A stretch of 12,886 nt of DNA from CALMEE01 sp041748315. Its GTDB lineage: Bacteria > Planctomycetota > Planctomycetia > Pirellulales > Pirellulaceae. Under the pieces are notes generated by a model. The model was not told the DNA's origin, made no database searches, and saw only the letters and a list, made by a program, of their open reading frames with translations. Shown here piece by piece: positions 6,936 to 12,886 of this stretch (position 1 is its first letter; each line of letters begins with the position of its first letter). Location: positions 1 to 12,886 of the forward strand of contig JBGTDM010000382.1 of assembly GCA_041748315.1 (NCBI GenBank), given 5' to 3'. A program made the translations under genes and the position numbers.

Positions 6936-6964
6936 ATTATACCTGAGAGATCGGAAGATATCGA
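6936..6964 (-). promoter_or_regulatory. Candidate promoter overlapping the end of the squalene-cyclase-like gene
   Basis: On the minus strand TCGATA (6964-6959; 4 of 6) and TATAAT (6941-6936; 6 of 6) are separated by 17 bp. The -10 overlaps the stop codon of the upstream gene. Transcription would begin near 6929 and run through the tandem repeats, the palindrome and the basic-peptide gene. It is an alternative or additional promoter to the TATAAT at 6845-6850. Confidence 0.4.
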
Positions 6965-8052
6965 TTGGGTGCAGCCAAAACCAATAACGCACATGCCGTG
7001 CTGAAGGTCCGGCTGGTGATACAATGGTGGCCAGTCCAACTTCCATCGCGATTTTGCACTTGGATCAATTTATCCCTGACGACGGGATACCAGCGTTTCC
7101 AATCGCTCCCCCCTTTCTGCATTAACATTTCGGTCATCAGATGGAATGTCAAATACTCTTCACCACCAGCTCCGCCGAACGCCCGGTTACTCTGTTCGAC
7201 CAATTTGAGAATGTCTTCCAAAGCACGTTGCGCCTTGCTCTCGTTCTCGCGGCCCAATGCATAAAGAACTCGTAGACCAGCCGCCGTTGCATACAATCGG
7301 TGATACCAACTGTCATTTCCCCAAGCCTGACCTAAACGAGGCATATTGCGAATCATGAACTCACCAGCATTCTCGCTGGAACCGGAAACACTGATTCCAG
7401 CAAAATTGGCTGAGCGTAAACTCAGCCAGCCGCATGCTGTCGCCAACATCGGCGCCCACGCATCGGTACCCCAGGAACCGTCGCTAAGTTGGTTGGAAGA
7501 GATGTACTTCGACAATCGGTTAAGGGCAGTGCGGAACCGCTCGACATGAGGCGCTTCCCCGATCGCCTGACTCAAATACATCGTGCAGAAAAAATGCGTC
7601 GCAAACGGGCCCAGATCACCTTCGATTTGAGAACGCCCTGATTGAAGTTGTCCAGCCGAAGAAATGTTTTCAACTCGGCGCAAGAGAAAATCGGTTAAAT
7701 GTTTTTGCTTCGAACGATGTTCACCCTCCTGCGGTGTGATCCCTTGTGCCAAAAATGCCATGCCAACGACGGACGTGCAAGCGACATCGGATGATGATCC
7801 AATATCCAGCCCGGCGCCACCATCTCGGTTCAACGCCTTGATCAGCCACTTGTTTCCCGCAGCGATCGACTTCGTCGATTCGTCAGTAACTTCCGCAAAA
7901 CCGGCATCGTGTACGTTGTCGGCTCTCCCCAAAATCGGTGAAGCGAATGCCAATGTTCCGAGCGCGGAGGTGGAACTGATCAACCAGTTTCTCCGACTCT
8001 CGAACAATGTATCGAAGCAGACGGCGCCATGATTGCTCTTGCGATCATTCAT
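6937..8052 (-). CDS. Tat-exported prenyltransferase/squalene-oxidase-repeat protein
   Basis: 371 residues. The N-terminus has a twin-arginine-type signal: SRRNWL (19-24), then a mild hydrophobic stretch and SPILGRA (39-45), so folded export by Tat is likely. The rest looks like the alpha-alpha toroid of squalene cyclases and protein prenyltransferases. QW-type repeats are visible at QLSDGSWG (188-195) and QNRDGSWTG (333-341), and the chain ends RTFSTACALLVLAAPNRYLPI (348-368). It is much shorter than a true squalene-hopene cyclase (over 600 residues) and shows no DxDD acid motif, so it is probably not a terpene cyclase. Planctomycetes carry many exported proteins of this kind with unknown ligands. 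The start is supported by GGGAGA 7 nt upstream. It lies 120 bp after the D-amino-acid oxidase gene on the same strand. Confidence 0.8.
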   Translation of the reverse strand: MNDRKSNHGAVCFDTLFESRRNWLISSTSALGTLAFASPILGRADNVHDAGFAEVTDESTKSIAAGNKWLIKALNRDGGAGLDIGSSSDVACTSVVGMAFLAQGITPQEGEHRSKQKHLTDFLLRRVENISSAGQLQSGRSQIEGDLGPFATHFFCTMYLSQAIGEAPHVERFRTALNRLSKYISSNQLSDGSWGTDAWAPMLATACGWLSLRSANFAGISVSGSSENAGEFMIRNMPRLGQAWGNDSWYHRLYATAAGLRVLYALGRENESKAQRALEDILKLVEQSNRAFGGAGGEEYLTFHLMTEMLMQKGGSDWKRWYPVVRDKLIQVQNRDGSWTGHHCITSRTFSTACALLVLAAPNRYLPISQV

Positions 8053-8156
8053 TCTTAATCTCCCGGAATCTCTTTCGCCACGGTTGGTGGGACCTCGTTA
8101 GGAATCGGTACCCATGAAATGTATTCTATCCATTTGCTTGCCAAACGTGCAAACAA

Positions 8157-8162
8157 ATTATA
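8157..8162 (-). promoter_or_regulatory. TATAAT box upstream of the squalene-cyclase-like gene
   Basis: A perfect TATAAT on the minus strand lies about 10 bp after the D-amino-acid oxidase stop. The leader would be about 98 nt. The -35 position, inside the end of the oxidase gene, is poor, so this is tentative. If real, the two genes are not strictly one operon. Confidence 0.35.
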
Positions 8163-8172
8163 CCCAAAGAAG

Positions 8173-9156
8173 CTATCCAGTTGGTTTTTTCGACGTTTCT
8201 TGAATTTCCATCGAACGCACGATATCGCAGACCGCGTTGGCGCAACCCCAACATAAGGTAAAGCCAGATCCCCCGTGGCCGTAATTATGAATGACGGGGA
8301 AACCACGCAAATCGGTTGTCCATTCAAGTCGAACTTCGGTTCGTCCTGGTCGCAAACCGACGATGTCTTCAAGCAATCTGGCTTCGCGCAATTTATGTTC
8401 AAAAAACCGAGCATTAGCAATTAATTCGTGTGATTTGACGGCATCGACCGCAGTGTCCCAGACATGCCTCAAAGCGGTCCCGCCGACAATCGTGTCGTTG
8501 CTGCGCGGCAAAATATAACAGATCGCATGCGGTCCGCTTTCAATTGTAAAACTCCGACGCGAGTCAATTTTTTCCATTCGCGCAATTTGACCTCGGATCG
8601 GGAACATCTGGTCGTCGTTCATCAATTCGCGTGAGCCTAAACCGCTGCAATTGATCGTGATCGAGTCAGAATGGGTGATTTCTTCAATTCGATTCACAGT
8701 TGAAGAACGCAATTCGCCACCCAGCTCACGAAAACGATCCAATAAATAGACCATGTACAAAGGTGTCTCGACGATGGGGACTTCGGCAACAAACCCATAC
8801 CGATAACCGGTGGGAATTTCTTCAGCGGTTGCATACCTGAAGCGATCGATCGCAGAGATCCAGTAGGGGTCCGCAACAGGTTCCAAAAAAAACTCGAACA
8901 ATTCAGTCAGATAAATTCCGGTTTTAGGATTGTGCTGCTCTTGGATGTACCGATCAAAGGTCTGTTTGGACCAATTCAATGCCTTGTTTTGTGGTTCGAC
9001 CAGAAATGGCATCCAGATCGCGGCCGCAATATCCGAGGTCGTGTTGGGGGGGAAGTCTTTGGCAACAATCGTCGTCGGTCGTTCAAACTGCTCCAATAAT
9101 CGAATCGCGGCGGTCAAGCCGATCACGCCGCATCCCAGAATCGTAAACTGTTTCAT
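8173..9156 (-). CDS. D-amino-acid oxidase (FAD-dependent, DAO family)
   Basis: 327 residues, close to typical D-amino-acid or D-aspartate oxidases. The enzyme oxidises D-amino acids to 2-oxo acids, ammonia and hydrogen peroxide with FAD. The N-terminal Rossmann motif is ILGCGVIGLTAAIRLLE (6-22). Other DAO landmarks are DIAAAIWMPF (42-51), NCSGLGSREL (169-178), IRGQIARME (187-195), GLRPGRTEVRLE (267-278, with Arg276 the likely substrate-carboxylate binder) and the family signature HNYGHGGSGFTLCWGCA (290-306). The NYGHGGSG motif favours DAO over glycine oxidase ThiO. No signal peptide, so cytoplasmic. Choice between neutral and acidic D-amino acids cannot be made. The Shine-Dalgarno is weak, but the FAD motif begins right after this Met. 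D-amino acids from wall or envelope turnover are a plausible substrate source (inference). Confidence 0.92.
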   Translation of the reverse strand: MKQFTILGCGVIGLTAAIRLLEQFERPTTIVAKDFPPNTTSDIAAAIWMPFLVEPQNKALNWSKQTFDRYIQEQHNPKTGIYLTELFEFFLEPVADPYWISAIDRFRYATAEEIPTGYRYGFVAEVPIVETPLYMVYLLDRFRELGGELRSSTVNRIEEITHSDSITINCSGLGSRELMNDDQMFPIRGQIARMEKIDSRRSFTIESGPHAICYILPRSNDTIVGGTALRHVWDTAVDAVKSHELIANARFFEHKLREARLLEDIVGLRPGRTEVRLEWTTDLRGFPVIHNYGHGGSGFTLCWGCANAVCDIVRSMEIQETSKKPTG

Positions 9157-9612
9157 TGCCTAAAATCGTTTGTCTTAAACCGGATGAATGCGCTGCGACA
9201 GAACATCTGGTCAGGAGCACTGCTGGCGTCGGCGCATCCAGCAGCAATGGACTCGGACGCCGCCGCCACATCAATTCGGTTAAATCGCATCATCGTGAAA
9301 TTTTCCATGTCTCATTCTCAAAACAGCCTACCTCACGATGGGTTGAATTCCTTGTTTTCATCGAACGGCGATCCGAGTCGTTCATTGTGATCCACCGAAC
9401 ATTGAAACACCAGGAGACATGCAAAACAACGGGTTAAACAACGACAACCGGCTTCACGTCAAGTAAACTAGCGATGTCCAATGAAACGTTGCGATTCTCG
9501 CCACAATGATTCGTATTCTGCAACCACAATTTGACCTTGTGGATCAGTGCTGAGAATCTGACACACATCGGGTCAATGATCATACACTTTTCAGGGGAGA
9601 GATGGGCGAAAC
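9157..9612. other. Gene-free divergent intergenic region
   Basis: About 456 bp between the minus-strand oxidase and the plus-strand M14 genes. Short frames on both strands lack recognisable protein features. A possible plus-strand promoter is CTGACA (9558-9563; 5 of 6) with TACACT (9583-9588; 4 of 6), but the spacer is 19 bp. A purine-rich GGGGAGAG (9594-9601) precedes the M14 start codon. No terminator, repeat or RNA gene was found. Confidence 0.5.
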
Positions 9613-9879
9613 ATGCTGAATGCAACCAGGAGACAGGTGCCCTGCAATCAACGCACATTTCCGCTTCGACATAGCTTGGCCGTTATTGCTGTCGTCGCAT
9701 TGATGTGCGACGTATTGGCTTGCGGGCAGGAATCAAACCCATGGGAGGGTTATTCAACCTTTACTGAGATAGAGCAACGGCTTACGTCATTAGCGGAATC
9801 TCCGGGCGTCGAACTTGAATCATTAGGCAAGACAATCGAGGATCGTGACATTTGGCTCCTAAAAATCGGTAGCGATTGA
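9613..9879 (+). CDS. N-terminal fragment of the M14-like protein (signal peptide and start of domain)
   Basis: 88 codons ending at the TGA. Residues about 18-38 are hydrophobic (HSLAVIAVVALMCDVLA) and form a signal peptide, possibly cleaved near ACGQ. Residues 44-86 match the first secondary-structure elements of M14 proteins: YSTFTEIEQRLTSLAE, then LGKTIEDRDIWLLKIG. The latter corresponds to VGKSYQGRDVWVITIT in the downstream paralogue. By itself the fragment has no metal ligand or catalytic residue and should not fold as a peptidase. The purine-rich GGGGAGAG lies about 12 nt before the ATG, longer than ideal spacing. Confidence 0.6.
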   Translation: MLNATRRQVPCNQRTFPLRHSLAVIAVVALMCDVLACGQESNPWEGYSTFTEIEQRLTSLAESPGVELESLGKTIEDRDIWLLKIGSD

Positions 9880-9903
9880 TCAAGTAGTCAAAAGCCGGCG
9901 ATT

Positions 9904-11538
9904 TTGGTCTTAGGAAATGTTCATGCTCCGCACCTGATCGGTCGCGAATTGGCCACGCGGATGGCTGAACAGTTGGTAGGCGATTCGGTCGAGGACGAAG
10001 GTGTTAAAAAGTTTCTTGATCACTTCATGGTTTATGTCATTCCAGTCCCTTCGCCCGATGCATCAGAAAAACAATTTCAGACTCCCTTCCGCGAGGTTGC
10101 CGGTAATGCTAACGTGACAGATGATGATCGAGACTTTTCATTTGGAGAGGATCCGCCTATCGACCTGAACGGTGATGACTGGATAACGATGATGCGAGTC
10201 CACGATTCGGTAGGAACCCATCGCCCCCATCCAACGGACCCGCGGGTGATGATCGAGGTTGACCGTAGCAAGAATGAACCGGGTAGCTTCCGGTTGTATG
10301 TCGAATCTCGGGATCCAGATGCGGATAAGAGTTTTGGCGAAGATGCCGGGGACGGTGTCGACTTCAATCGGAATTTTACGTTTAACTATCCGTACTTCGG
10401 TAAAGGGGCTGGATTGCATCAAGTCTCGGAAAATGAGACTCGCGCCATTGCAGACTTTGCCTTCGATCATCCAAATATCGGTGTCGTGTTTTGTTTCTCT
10501 CCTGAAGACAATCTTTTTCACCCATGGAAGGGAACGGCTCAAACCGATCGCGCGCGAGTCAAAACCAATATCCTGACGCAGGACTCCCCATATACGGATT
10601 ACCTGGCCGAACGATTTCAGAAGCTTCATGGCGGAACGTCAGCACCCAAGTCTCCAACGGGTGCAGGCTCCTTTTCGGAGTGGGCATATTTTCATTATGG
10701 TCGTTGGAGTTTTGCTTCTCGAGTCTGGTGGATTCCAACAATGAAATCCACTTCGGACCAGTCCGATAAACAGAAGCCAACGGATGAGACGGGCGAAGCC
10801 AAACAGGATGCCACCTCGGATAATCAAGGTGATTTGGACGATCAATCTGAACAACCCGAAACGACTCCCCCCAACCAGGCTGGACGATCGGCTGAGCAGG
10901 GGGAAGAAGCTCCCGTAGAAGATCCCGTAGAAAACGCCAATCCCCCATTGAAGAAAGATGACAAGCGTGGCGCGGAGGACTTGAACGCCTTGGCATGGTT
11001 TTCCGAGAACGACATACCCGGCTTCGTCGATTGGCATACGATCGAGCATCCGGACTTTCCAGATCAGGTGGTCGATGTGGGTGGATTCAAACCGTTCTAT
11101 CAATTGAACCCGCGGTCCGATGCAATCGAGGGGTTGGTAAAACCGCACGTTGACTTCCTGCTCGAATTGCAGAATGTCTGGCCAGCCTTGGAGATTCGAG
11201 AATTGACGGCAATTGAATTGGCTCCCGGTTTATACGATGTTAAATGCACCGTTGTCAACAAAGGCTTTCTCCCGACGATGCCGGAAATTGGGCGCCTAAG
11301 CCGTGAATGGTATCCGATCCAGGTCACGCTCAACGTCGCCGAGGATGCGAAATGGCTCGAAGGGAGTCGCCGCCAGCGCGTTGGAAGGCTGGACGGTCAA
11401 GGTGGTTCCGAGGAGTTGCGTTGGCTGTTTCAATTGACAGAGCCACTTGGGGATGATGCGACCTTGACATTGGAAACCTGGTCCCCGACCCTGCACCCAG
11501 TTGAAGCTCAGGTAAGTGTTGAAGCTGGAAAAGAATAG
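9904..11538 (+). CDS. C-terminal bulk of the M14-like protein; active-site residues degenerate
   Basis: 544 codons counted from a TTG (9904) that has no ribosome-binding site, so independent initiation is unlikely. M14 landmarks are visible, but most active-site positions are changed relative to the intact neighbour. Residue numbers count the whole frame, stop included. HAPH replaces HANE (first His104 kept, second ligand Glu to His107). NRN (252-254) keeps the substrate-binding Asn-Arg. FCFSPEDN replaces TYHNTGG, so the third zinc His becomes Ser296. WSFASRVWW replaces VFTFTNELF, so the catalytic Glu becomes Arg370. A Lys/Glu/Gln/Pro-rich insert occupies about 378-450, followed by DELNALAWF-like EDLNALAWF and GGFKPF. 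The last 120 residues look like a beta-sandwich. A non-catalytic M14-fold protein is the best description. Confidence 0.75.
   Translation: MVLGNVHAPHLIGRELATRMAEQLVGDSVEDEGVKKFLDHFMVYVIPVPSPDASEKQFQTPFREVAGNANVTDDDRDFSFGEDPPIDLNGDDWITMMRVHDSVGTHRPHPTDPRVMIEVDRSKNEPGSFRLYVESRDPDADKSFGEDAGDGVDFNRNFTFNYPYFGKGAGLHQVSENETRAIADFAFDHPNIGVVFCFSPEDNLFHPWKGTAQTDRARVKTNILTQDSPYTDYLAERFQKLHGGTSAPKSPTGAGSFSEWAYFHYGRWSFASRVWWIPTMKSTSDQSDKQKPTDETGEAKQDATSDNQGDLDDQSEQPETTPPNQAGRSAEQGEEAPVEDPVENANPPLKKDDKRGAEDLNALAWFSENDIPGFVDWHTIEHPDFPDQVVDVGGFKPFYQLNPRSDAIEGLVKPHVDFLLELQNVWPALEIRELTAIELAPGLYDVKCTVVNKGFLPTMPEIGRLSREWYPIQVTLNVAEDAKWLEGSRRQRVGRLDGQGGSEELRWLFQLTEPLGDDATLTLETWSPTLHPVEAQVSVEAGKE
10744..10965 (+). 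other. Low-complexity disordered insert within the M14-like protein
   Basis: About 74 codons rich in Asp, Glu, Gln, Lys, Pro and Ser with almost no hydrophobic residues, from KSTSDQSDKQKPTDE to LKKDDKRGAED. It interrupts the domain between the WSFASRVWWIP segment and NALAWF. It is predicted to be an extended, hydrophilic, disordered loop or linker. The intact paralogue shows no such insert in the part that is visible. Confidence 0.7.
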
Positions 11539-11680
11539 TGATTAACGATTCGGTTGCTCTCAGGGATTTTGGTGATGTCCTCGATGGGCCTAGTTGCCGA
11601 AGCATCGCCATGACTTCCCATTAGTCGAGCACACATCTCTGATCGAGTTCGGCTAACGAACACCTTAAATTTTGAAATAG

Positions 11681-12886
11681 ATGAGTAGCGCTGTGAAAAC
11701 TTTTAATTTATCGATGTGCTGGATGATGACCAGCCTGTTTTGTTTTTGCGTAAGCGGCGTGGTAACGGGTCAAACGACCGGAGATGATGGCGCGAAGCAA
11801 ATCTATAAAGCCGTTGGCGGTCCCACGAGTCCACAGGTTCAGGTTTTTTGGAATCGATACAACGATTACGAAGAATTAACCGACATGTTGCAACGACTTG
11901 CCGACACGTTTCCAAATCTGGCTCGTCTCGAATCTGTGGGCAAATCGTACCAGGGTCGCGACGTGTGGGTGATCACGATCACGGATTTTGAGGCGGGCGA
12001 AGAGCGACGGAAGCCGGGCTTTTGGATCGATGGCGGAATCCATGCCAACGAAATTCAAGCGACGGAAGTCGCATTGTATACCGCCTGGTTTCTATTGGAG
12101 ATGCATGGTGAAAATGAGTTTGTTCAAAACCTGCTGCGCGATCGCGTTTTCTATATCATGCCAGACCTGAGTCCAGACTCGCGTCACGCACACTTTTACC
12201 AGCCGAATTCGACCAATTCTCCGCGGACCGGCCAGCGACCTGTCGACGATGATCGCGATGGCCTCGTCGATGAGGATGGCCCCAATGACTTAAACGGAGA
12301 TGGACACATCACCCAAATGCGAATTCGTGATCCAAACGGTCGCTTTAAATCTCACCCAAAATACCCGAACATGATGATTCCCACCGAGGACGGAGAGCAA
12401 GGCGAGTTTACCTTGTTGGGGACCGAAGGTTTTGATGTCGATGGCGACGGTTTGGTCAATGAAGACGGTGACGGCTCGTATGACCCAAATCGCGATTGGC
12501 CCTGGAATTGGCAACCGAGATACGTTCAAAATGGAGCCTTTCGCTATCCATTTTCACTGATCGAGAATCGCGTGATGGCCGATTTCGTAAAACAGCGTCC
12601 AAATATTGCGGGGGCTCAAACCTATCACAACACAGGGGGCATGTTGCTTCGTGGCCCCGGCTCGAGTGAAGATAGTTATCAACGTTCTGACCTGGTCGTC
12701 TATGATCAAATTGGCAAGACGGGGGAACGAATCCTTCCCGGCTATCGGTACCTGAATGTCGCCGAAGACCTCTACGAGGTGTGGGGGGGCGAGATCGATT
12801 GGTTCCACCAGATGCTGGGGGTCTTCACATTTACCAACGAACTGTTCACTCAGTATAACTATTTCCATGAAGGCCGAGAACCGCAG
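11681..12886 (+). CDS. Secreted M14-family zinc carboxypeptidase, partial (runs off the window)
   Basis: 402 codons are visible with no stop. Residues about 10-30 form a signal peptide ending GVVTGQ. The M14 active site is complete: HANE (His121, Glu124) as zinc ligands, DPNRDW (Asn270, Arg271) for substrate binding, TYHNTGG (His316) as third ligand, and FTFTNELF (Glu387) as catalytic base. It should remove C-terminal residues from peptides outside the cytoplasm. Two Asp-rich loops, DDDRDGLVDED (189-199) and DVDGDGLVNED (252-262), plus DLNGDGHI (203-210), look like calcium-binding D-x-D-x-D-G loops inserted in the domain. The ATG at 11681 has no clear Shine-Dalgarno; ATG codons at 11714 and 11723 are alternatives that keep the signal sequence. 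It lies 142 bp after the degenerate paralogue, probably a tandem duplication. Confidence 0.88.
   Translation, partial: MSSAVKTFNLSMCWMMTSLFCFCVSGVVTGQTTGDDGAKQIYKAVGGPTSPQVQVFWNRYNDYEELTDMLQRLADTFPNLARLESVGKSYQGRDVWVITITDFEAGEERRKPGFWIDGGIHANEIQATEVALYTAWFLLEMHGENEFVQNLLRDRVFYIMPDLSPDSRHAHFYQPNSTNSPRTGQRPVDDDRDGLVDEDGPNDLNGDGHITQMRIRDPNGRFKSHPKYPNMMIPTEDGEQGEFTLLGTEGFDVDGDGLVNEDGDGSYDPNRDWPWNWQPRYVQNGAFRYPFSLIENRVMADFVKQRPNIAGAQTYHNTGGMLLRGPGSSEDSYQRSDLVVYDQIGKTGERILPGYRYLNVAEDLYEVWGGEIDWFHQMLGVFTFTNELFTQYNYFHEGREPQ

Larger units (their letters stand above)
9613..11538 (+). pseudogene. Secreted M14-like carboxypeptidase homologue interrupted by an in-frame TGA
   Basis: The two open frames 9613-9879 and 9904-11538 are in the same frame, separated by one TGA codon (9877-9879, codon 89). 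Between the stop and codon 98 the frame continues as coding sequence, SSSQKPAI, which runs straight into the conserved second strand of the M14 fold, so the two frames are one gene of 641 codons. No frameshift is involved. The stop aligns, through the shared KP that follows, with Gly106 of the neighbouring paralogue, so a GGA-to-TGA change is a simple origin. Because over 550 codons after the stop remain open, the lesion is recent, tolerated by readthrough or recoding, or a sequence error. It is followed 142 bp later by an intact paralogue on the same strand. Confidence 0.75.

Noticed and set aside
9153..9293. 46-codon minus-strand frame ending in an ATGA overlap with the D-amino-acid oxidase start
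   Set aside because: The overlap suggests translational coupling, but the peptide has no recognisable features, no good Shine-Dalgarno at its start and unremarkable composition; chance is more likely.
9419..9466. 15-codon plus-strand frame with AGGAG in front (MQNNGLNNDNRLHVK), possible leader peptide
   Set aside because: The Shine-Dalgarno is only 2 nt from the ATG, there is no attenuator-like structure after it, and no rationale for a leader here.
9880..9925. SECIS element for selenocysteine at the TGA codon
   Set aside because: Only a 5-bp CAAAA/TTTTG stem with a large loop is visible, and the position aligns with a loop Gly rather than a catalytic Cys; not enough to claim recoding.
10138..10629. 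163-codon minus-strand frame inside the M14-like gene
   Set aside because: Antisense to clear coding sequence with no start context or domain signal.

Overview
The window looks like chromosomal DNA of a planctomycete, probably a Pirellulaceae-type (Rhodopirellula-like) bacterium of intermediate G+C. The call rests on family content. There is a BBP7-type outer-membrane beta-barrel protein with a Q/P/G-rich leader, a tiny lipoprotein with an HDPFPDN motif, a Tat-exported squalene-cyclase-repeat protein, a PurF with a lysine-rich tail, and a pair of long secreted M14-like carboxypeptidases with D-x-D-x-D-G loops. No rRNA, tRNA, CRISPR array, integrase or transposase was seen.

Layout. 1-206 is non-coding and carries two hairpins; one is a clear intrinsic terminator for the BBP7 gene (207-1685, minus). 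1686-2350 is a long gene-free stretch leading to an 80-residue lipoprotein gene (2351-2593, plus). An aminotransferase gene (2670-3827, minus) diverges from purF (3986-5722, plus), which has a good promoter in the shared intergenic region. purF converges on trmB (5745-6386, minus) with only 22 bp between the stops. Upstream of trmB on the minus strand come a REP-like double hairpin, a 33-residue highly basic protein gene (6618-6719) missed by length-filtered gene finding, a compact regulatory region (tandem 15-bp repeat, TATAAT boxes, 14-bp palindrome), a squalene-cyclase-like gene (6937-8052) and a D-amino-acid oxidase gene (8173-9156). Gene-free DNA at 9157-9612 separates this cluster from two tandem plus-strand M14-like genes (9613-11538 and 11681 to beyond the window end).

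Functional picture. purF (purine synthesis), trmB (tRNA m7G46) and the basic peptide (possibly ribosome- or RNA-associated) are housekeeping. The aminotransferase and D-amino-acid oxidase handle amino acids. BBP7, the lipoprotein, the Tat-exported protein and the M14 pair belong to the cell envelope or periplasm.

The most unusual locus is the M14 pair. The upstream copy is broken by one in-frame TGA, yet the same frame stays open for about 550 more codons. By ungapped local alignment to its neighbour it has also lost two of three zinc ligands and the catalytic glutamate. The downstream copy keeps all of them. The upstream gene is therefore either a recent pseudogene, a readthrough or recoding case, or a sequencing error in a gene for a non-catalytic M14-fold protein.
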